From Actinomycetota bacterium (lineage in GTDB: Bacteria > Actinomycetota > Thermoleophilia > Gaiellales > Gaiellaceae): 10,131 bases of DNA. The first letter of the stretch is position 1. Every line of letters starts with the position of its first letter. Below the pieces are notes generated by a model, which saw only the letters and a program-made list of their open reading frames with translations, was not told the origin of the DNA and ran no database searches. Shown one piece after another: positions 6,693 to 10,131 of the stretch. Where the stretch lies: positions 1 to 10,131 of the forward strand of contig VGCB01000044.1 of the NCBI GenBank assembly GCA_016870235.1, given 5' to 3'. A program made the translations under genes and the position numbers.

Positions 6693-7106
6693 GTGGCGCT
6701 CATCTGCGACACCGGAGTCCTGTACGCCGCGATCGACGTCAACGACGCCGCGCACAGCGCGTGCTCCGCCCTGCTCCTCGACCCGCCCGAGGAGCTCGCC
6801 GTTCCCGCACCCGTCGTCGTCGAGCTCGAGTGGCTCGTGTCGAACCGGATGGGGTACGACCAGTTCGACGGGTTCCTGCAGAGCGTCGAGGTCGGCGCGC
6901 TCGACGTGATCGAGCTTCGCGCGAGCGACTACGGCCGCATCCGGGACCTCTGCCGGCGCTACGAGGATCTCCCGCTCGGTCTCGTCGACGCGGCCGTGGT
7001 CGCGGTGGCAGAGCGCCTCGAAGAACGGACGCTCGCAACCCTCGATCACCGCCACTTCACGATCGTCCGTCCACGTCACGCGGCGTCGTTCACATTGCTT
7101 CCGTAG
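6693..7106 (+). CDS. vapC: VapC-type PIN-domain ribonuclease toxin
   Basis: The protein has 137 residues and is a single PIN domain. VapC toxins are Mg2+-dependent endoribonucleases that cut specific RNAs, often tRNA or rRNA, and stall translation. The acidic metal-binding residues are in place: D6 (LICDTGVL), E44 (VVVELEWL), D99 (LGLVDAAVVAVAE) and D118 (LATLDHRHF). All are present, so the toxin looks active. The start is GTG at 6693, 6 bp after the vapB stop, so the two genes are probably translationally coupled. Its 3' end converges on the luciferase-like gene, with 20 bp between stop codons and no visible terminator. The pair has no evident role in the catabolic pathway around it and may be a separately acquired module. 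Confidence 0.9.
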   Translation: MALICDTGVLYAAIDVNDAAHSACSALLLDPPEELAVPAPVVVELEWLVSNRMGYDQFDGFLQSVEVGALDVIELRASDYGRIRDLCRRYEDLPLGLVDAAVVAVAERLEERTLATLDHRHFTIVRPRHAASFTLLP

Positions 7107-7126
7107 GCTGCCCGCGCCTGCTGTCG

Positions 7127-8131
7127 TCACGGCCGCGCGACGGCAGCGATGACCTCGCGGCCGACGGTCGCCATCTGGTCGAACGCGCTGTTCAGGTAGG
7201 CGCACGAGATCTCGTCGACGCCGAGCTCGAACAGCCGCTCCGCCTTCGCGCGAACCTTGCCCGCGCTCCCGGCGAGGGCGTAGTCGTCGATCAGCTCGCC
7301 CGTCAAGTACGCGGTGTGATCGGCATCCGAGGAGAGGTGCCCAGCGTAGTAGTCATACTCGTCGCGGCTCTGCGGCAGCCGGGTCATCACCTCGGGCATG
7401 TCGTGCGCGGGATTTCGCTTCATCGTGTCGGCGATGTGGTTCGCGCAGGCGGCGGGCGCCCACCGGCACGCGTCCCACGCCTCCTGCTGGTCGTCCCCGA
7501 CCCACATCGCGGTCAGCACCGAGAACCTGATCGCGTCCGGGTCGCGGCCCGCCGCTTCGGCACCGGCGCGGACGTGCCCCGTCGCCCACTGCACCGCCTC
7601 GTCGCTGACGCCGACGTAGAGCATCACGCGATCGGCGAGGGCACCGGCGAGGCGGAGGTTCTTCGGCCCGGTCCCCGACATCATGATCGGGACGCCCGCA
7701 TCGCCCTCGAGCCAGCGGAAGTGGACGTCGGCGTCGTTGATGGTCACGTGCCGGCCCGCCATCAGGTCGCGAAGGAGCGGGATCGACTCGGCCAGGAACG
7801 CGGTCTTCACCGGGTTGAGCCCCATCGTGCGGACGGCGCTGTCGCCGCGGCCGATCCCGAGCTCGAGGCGGCCGGGGTGGAGCTCCGCGAGCGTGGCGAA
7901 CGCGCTCGCCGTCGTCGTCACGTGACGCGTGAAGGGGTTCGTGACCGCAGTGCCGACGACGATGCGCTCGGTCGCGGCGAGGGAATGGGTCATGTAGACG
8001 ATGCAGTCCTGCCAGAGGATCTGCGAGTCGATGAACCAGGCGTGGCTGTAGCCCGCGTCCTCGGCCGCCTTCACCGAGGCGATGCAGTCGGCGAAGCGCT
8101 CGGGCAGGAACTGGGCGCCGATCGATGGCAT
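7127..8131 (-). CDS. Luciferase-like (LLM class) F420- or flavin-dependent oxidoreductase
   Basis: The protein has 334 residues and is a single TIM-barrel luciferase-like domain. Family features include GYSHAWFIDSQ (28-38), GTAVTNPFTRH (60-70), the strand-loop LELGIGRGDSAV (89-100) and VPIMMSGTGPKN (147-158), where cofactor phosphate and ring are usually held. This set is closest to the methylene-H4MPT-reductase-like, F420-using branch, but an FMN monooxygenase is not excluded. It follows the isochorismatase-type gene by 12 bp, with a GAAGGAG ribosome site, so the two are co-transcribed. RutA, which opens the uracil ring, is also of this fold and works with the isochorismatase-fold RutB. A comparable oxidation or ring-opening step is conceivable here, but the substrate is unknown. 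It has no role in the classical creatinine or N-methylhydantoin route. Confidence 0.87.
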   Translation of the reverse strand: MPSIGAQFLPERFADCIASVKAAEDAGYSHAWFIDSQILWQDCIVYMTHSLAATERIVVGTAVTNPFTRHVTTTASAFATLAELHPGRLELGIGRGDSAVRTMGLNPVKTAFLAESIPLLRDLMAGRHVTINDADVHFRWLEGDAGVPIMMSGTGPKNLRLAGALADRVMLYVGVSDEAVQWATGHVRAGAEAAGRDPDAIRFSVLTAMWVGDDQQEAWDACRWAPAACANHIADTMKRNPAHDMPEVMTRLPQSRDEYDYYAGHLSSDADHTAYLTGELIDDYALAGSAGKVRAKAERLFELGVDEISCAYLNSAFDQMATVGREVIAAVARP

Positions 8132-8143
8132 CTCGTCTCCTTC

Positions 8144-8791
8144 TCAGTCGGCGGTGGCGGGAAAGGCGCGGAGCTCGGCGAGCGTCTCCGCGAGCGTGTT
8201 CACCTGTCCCCAGCCCATGCGGATCATCTCGATCGCCGGGTCGTGCAGGTGCGGCGTCGCCGTGCCCACCGCCTCCTCGACGACGATCGGCCGGTAGTCG
8301 CGGAAGAGCGCGTCCTTCGTCGTCGCGCCGATGCACTGGTTCGTGAGGACGCCGGTGATGATCAGCGTCTCGGCGTCGAGGGCCCGCAGGATCGAGTCGA
8401 GGTTCGTGTTGAAGAAGGCGGAGAGCCGCGTCTTCTCCACGTACCAGTCCCCGGGTTGCGGCTCGAGCTCGGCAAGGATCTCGTAGCCCCACGTGTCCTT
8501 CCTCAGACCCCCGTCGCGCAGCAGCACCCGCTTGGCCATGAAGGGGCCTCCGTCCTCGACTCCGCGCGTGCCGTGACGCGTCCAGACGATCGGGACACCG
8601 CGCCGACGGCACTCCTCGTTCAGCTCCCGGGTCGGCTCGATCACCCGGCGCATGTGGGAGATGTCCATCTCGTGCGTCGCGTACCAGCCGTCCGGATGGA
8701 GGAAGTCGTTCTGGTCGTCGACGACGACGTGCACCGTGCTCCCCGGAACGAGCTTCCACGCCGTGGGGTCGTAGTAGTGCATCTCGCTCAC
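8144..8791 (-). CDS. Isochorismatase-fold cysteine amidohydrolase, N-carbamoylsarcosine amidohydrolase-like
   Basis: The protein has 215 residues from the GTG start. The catalytic triad of the cysteine hydrolase family is visible: D25 in VVVDDQNDF, K120 in VEKTRLSAFF and C153 in GVLTNQCIGATTKDA, the last following the expected cis-peptide segment GVLT. Related enzymes are N-carbamoylsarcosine amidohydrolase (to sarcosine, CO2 and ammonia), ureidoacrylate hydrolase RutB and biuret hydrolase. The flanking hydantoinase-type and sarcosine-dehydrogenase-type genes favour an N-carbamoyl amino acid, but specificity is inferred. The start is GTG at 8791, because GAAGGAG lies 7 nt upstream. The in-frame ATG at 8782 is too far from it, and the longer frame to 8863 would run through the promoter. 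It is the first gene of an operon with the luciferase-like gene and probably controlled at the 8802-8829 palindrome. Confidence 0.9.
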   Translation of the reverse strand: MSEMHYYDPTAWKLVPGSTVHVVVDDQNDFLHPDGWYATHEMDISHMRRVIEPTRELNEECRRRGVPIVWTRHGTRGVEDGGPFMAKRVLLRDGGLRKDTWGYEILAELEPQPGDWYVEKTRLSAFFNTNLDSILRALDAETLIITGVLTNQCIGATTKDALFRDYRPIVVEEAVGTATPHLHDPAIEMIRMGWGQVNTLAETLAELRAFPATAD

Positions 8792-8801
8792 GTCGTCACT
8801 C

Positions 8802-8829
8802 CTTCGGATCTCAGATCTGAGATCCGAAG
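8802..8829. promoter_or_regulatory. Perfect 28-bp palindrome, probable operator of the divergent region
   Basis: The sequence from 8802 to 8829 is exactly self-complementary. The left half is CTTCGGATCTCAGA and the symmetry axis lies between 8815 and 8816. GATC occurs three times at 7-bp steps (8807, 8814, 8821). It sits between divergent genes, touching the -10 of the amidohydrolase promoter and covering its start of transcription. Its left edge overlaps the amidohydrolase ribosome site. The adjacent GntR regulator (start 8857) is the natural candidate to bind it. It differs from the ATGCARTGTAT sites near the other regulator. Confidence 0.75.
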
Positions 8830-8856
8830 CTATAGGATGTCGCCGGGAATCGTCAA
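8829..8856 (-). promoter_or_regulatory. Putative sigma70-type promoter of the amidohydrolase operon
   Basis: On the minus strand TTGACG (8856-8851) and TATAGC (8834-8829) are separated by 16 bp. Each is 4 or 5 of 6 matches to consensus. Transcription would start near 8822, inside the palindrome, giving a leader of about 30 nt with the GAAGGAG ribosome site. The -35 abuts the GTG start of the opposite-strand regulator gene at 8857. Binding at the palindrome should block initiation. Confidence 0.6.
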
Positions 8857-9516
8857 GTGACACGCCTCCTCCCCATCGAGACCCCGTACCTGCGCGACCA
8901 GGCGTTCTCGCGCCTCCGCGAGGCGATCGTGGCGGGCGTGCTGCCGCCCGGGTCGCCCGTGGTGATCGACGACCTCGCGGCCTCGCTCGGTCTCAGCGCG
9001 ATGCCCGTCCGCGAAGCCGTGAAGCGACTCGTCGCCGACGGCCTCGTCGAGGAGCTGCCCCGCCGGGCGCACAGGATCGCGCCGCTCACCCGGAGGACGG
9101 CGCTCGACGTCCTCGAGATCGTCGGCACCCTGATGATCCGGGCGTACGAGGTCGGCGTCCCCGCGCTCGCAGCAGCCGATGTCGCCGCCATGCGGGCAGC
9201 GCTCGTCGAGGCGGCGGCCGACGCGGCCGACGGCGATCTCACGGGGGCGCTGGCCGGCATCCATCGCATGCACGGCGTCGTCTACGCAGCCACCGGGAAC
9301 GCGGAGTTCGCGAGGACGATCTCGGCGATCGCCCCCCGGTTCGACCGCGTGCTGTACCTCTGGTACACCGACTCCCTCGCCGACGTCGAGAGCTCGTACC
9401 GGCACGACCTCGTCCTGGCGCTGGAGAGCGACCGCCGCGAGGAGGCAGTCGAGATCCTGCGGATGGCATGGCGGCGCTTTCGCGACGTGATCGCGGCACG
9501 GGAGGACGAGGAGTGA
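8857..9516 (+). CDS. GntR-family regulator (FCD-like) of the divergent operons
   Basis: The protein has 219 residues. The winged helix-turn-helix covers about 8-75: YLRDQAFSRLREAIVAGVLP, then IDDLAASLGLSAMPVREAV with the recognition helix at 46-57, and the wing around ELPRRAHRIAPL. The remaining helical half (about 80-210) resembles an FCD effector domain, with possible metal or ligand histidines H136/H139 and H183. The start is GTG at 8857, since an in-frame TAG at 8833 rules out longer forms. The ribosome site is weak. A seven-codon frame from ATG 8837 ends in a TGA that overlaps this GTG. Its stop overlaps the next gene's start by 4 bp. Divergence from the amidohydrolase gene across a palindrome implies local control of both operons. 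The effector is probably a pathway intermediate, not identifiable from sequence. Confidence 0.88.
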   Translation: MTRLLPIETPYLRDQAFSRLREAIVAGVLPPGSPVVIDDLAASLGLSAMPVREAVKRLVADGLVEELPRRAHRIAPLTRRTALDVLEIVGTLMIRAYEVGVPALAAADVAAMRAALVEAAADAADGDLTGALAGIHRMHGVVYAATGNAEFARTISAIAPRFDRVLYLWYTDSLADVESSYRHDLVLALESDRREEAVEILRMAWRRFRDVIAAREDEE

Positions 9517-10131
9517 CGGCTCGAGACGCGCGGGTGCTCGTGATCGGCGGCGGCGTCGCCGGCGCCTCGACGCTCTACCACCTGACGCGGCTCGGCTGGG
9601 AGGACGTCGCGCTCGTCGAGGCGGCGGAGCTGACGAGCGGCTCGACGTGGCACGCGGCGGGGCTCTGCACGCAGTTCAACCAGAGCTACAACCTGATGGG
9701 CCTGCTCCGGCATTCGGTGGAGCTGTACGGCCGACTCGAGGAGGAGACGGGGCACCCGGTCGACTTCCACCGGTGCGGCAGCGTCCGGATCGGGACGACA
9801 GCGGACAGGCTCCACCAGTTCGAGCACGTGCTCGGGATCGCCCAGAACGTCGGCGTGCCGATGGAGATCGTGACGCCGGAGCGCGCGCTCGAGCTCTTCC
9901 CACTCGCCAGCATGGACGGCGTGCTCGCGGCCGCCCACCTGCCGACCGACGGGCACGTCGACCCGACGAGCCTGACGAATGCGCTCGCGAAGGGCGCGAC
10001 CGACCGCGGCGCTGTCATCCACCGTCACACGCCCGTCACCGGGCTCGTGCGCGAGCGCGGCGCATGGACCGTGTCGACGCCGGCCGGCGAGATCCGGGCC
10101 GAGCACGTCGTGATCGCGGCCGGGCAGTGGT
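9513..10131 (+). CDS. Sarcosine/dimethylglycine dehydrogenase-like FAD oxidoreductase, 5' part only
   Basis: The frame stays open from GTG 9513 to the right edge, 206 complete codons, so the C-terminus is missing. It opens with a Rossmann FAD-binding loop, VLVIGGGVAGAS (8-19, glycines 12-14 and 17). SGSTWHAAGL (42-51) follows, where H47 matches the histidine that carries covalent FAD in dimethylglycine and sarcosine dehydrogenases. Later DAO-family segments are ERALELFPL, HLPTDGHVDPTSL and HVVIAAGQW. These enzymes oxidise N-methyl groups, giving formaldehyde or methylene-tetrahydrofolate. Longer members add a C-terminal folate-binding GcvT-like domain, which cannot be checked here. GGAGG at 9501-9505 lies 7 nt before the GTG, and the GTGA overlap with the regulator's stop implies translational coupling. 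With purU in the same locus it supports demethylation feeding the folate pool. Confidence 0.88.
   Translation, partial: MTARDARVLVIGGGVAGASTLYHLTRLGWEDVALVEAAELTSGSTWHAAGLCTQFNQSYNLMGLLRHSVELYGRLEEETGHPVDFHRCGSVRIGTTADRLHQFEHVLGIAQNVGVPMEIVTPERALELFPLASMDGVLAAAHLPTDGHVDPTSLTNALAKGATDRGAVIHRHTPVTGLVRERGAWTVSTPAGEIRAEHVVIAAGQW

Noticed and set aside
6677..8860. Long plus-strand frame across vapC and the two catabolic genes
   Set aside because: Arg-rich shadow that spans three well-supported genes in other frames and has no domain signature.
8792..8863. N-terminal extension of the amidohydrolase to the ATG at 8863
   Set aside because: It would translate the promoter and palindrome. The GTG at 8791 has a well-spaced GAAGGAG and gives the usual family N-terminus.

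Overview
The window is GC-rich DNA, roughly two thirds G+C, with strong G/C preference at third codon positions, GTG and TTG starts, and short or overlapping gene junctions. A luciferase-like oxidoreductase resembling F420-dependent enzymes, FCD-type GntR regulators and a VapBC pair fit a soil or sediment actinobacterium, possibly a Thermoleophilia-like lineage. That placement is inference; no marker gene is present.

Layout, left to right. (1) 1-339, minus: 5' part of an unrecognised gene with two CxxC pairs, leaving the window on the left. (2) 340-709: gene-free stretch with a 20-21 bp tandem repeat just upstream of that gene. (3) 710-1574, minus: purU, with a one-base frameshift near 941. 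(4) 1646-5491, minus: a 1281-residue HyuA-HyuB (hydantoinase/5-oxoprolinase) fusion. A 16-bp stem-loop separates it from purU. (5) 5619-6320, minus: GntR/FCD regulator. Two related operator-like sites lie in front of hyuAB and in front of the regulator itself. (6) 6456-7106, plus: vapB-vapC. (7) 7127-8131 and 8144-8791, minus: luciferase-like oxidoreductase and isochorismatase-fold amidohydrolase, transcribed amidohydrolase first. (8) 8792-8856: divergent control region with a perfect 28-bp palindrome abutting a good promoter. (9) 8857-9516, plus: second GntR regulator, overlapping by 4 bp (10) the start of a sarcosine/dimethylglycine-dehydrogenase-like FAD enzyme that runs off the right end.

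Together the metabolic genes suggest breakdown of an N-methylated cyclic amide or ureide. In the known creatinine/N-methylhydantoin route, an ATP-dependent HyuAB-type enzyme opens N-methylhydantoin. N-carbamoylsarcosine amidohydrolase (isochorismatase fold) then gives sarcosine. A sarcosine-type FAD dehydrogenase passes the methyl carbon to formaldehyde or folate, and PurU returns formyl-folate carbon as formate. The luciferase-like enzyme is not part of that classical route. Its pairing with an isochorismatase-type hydrolase recalls RutA/RutB of uracil catabolism and is the least explained part of the locus. The substrate is not proven by sequence alone.
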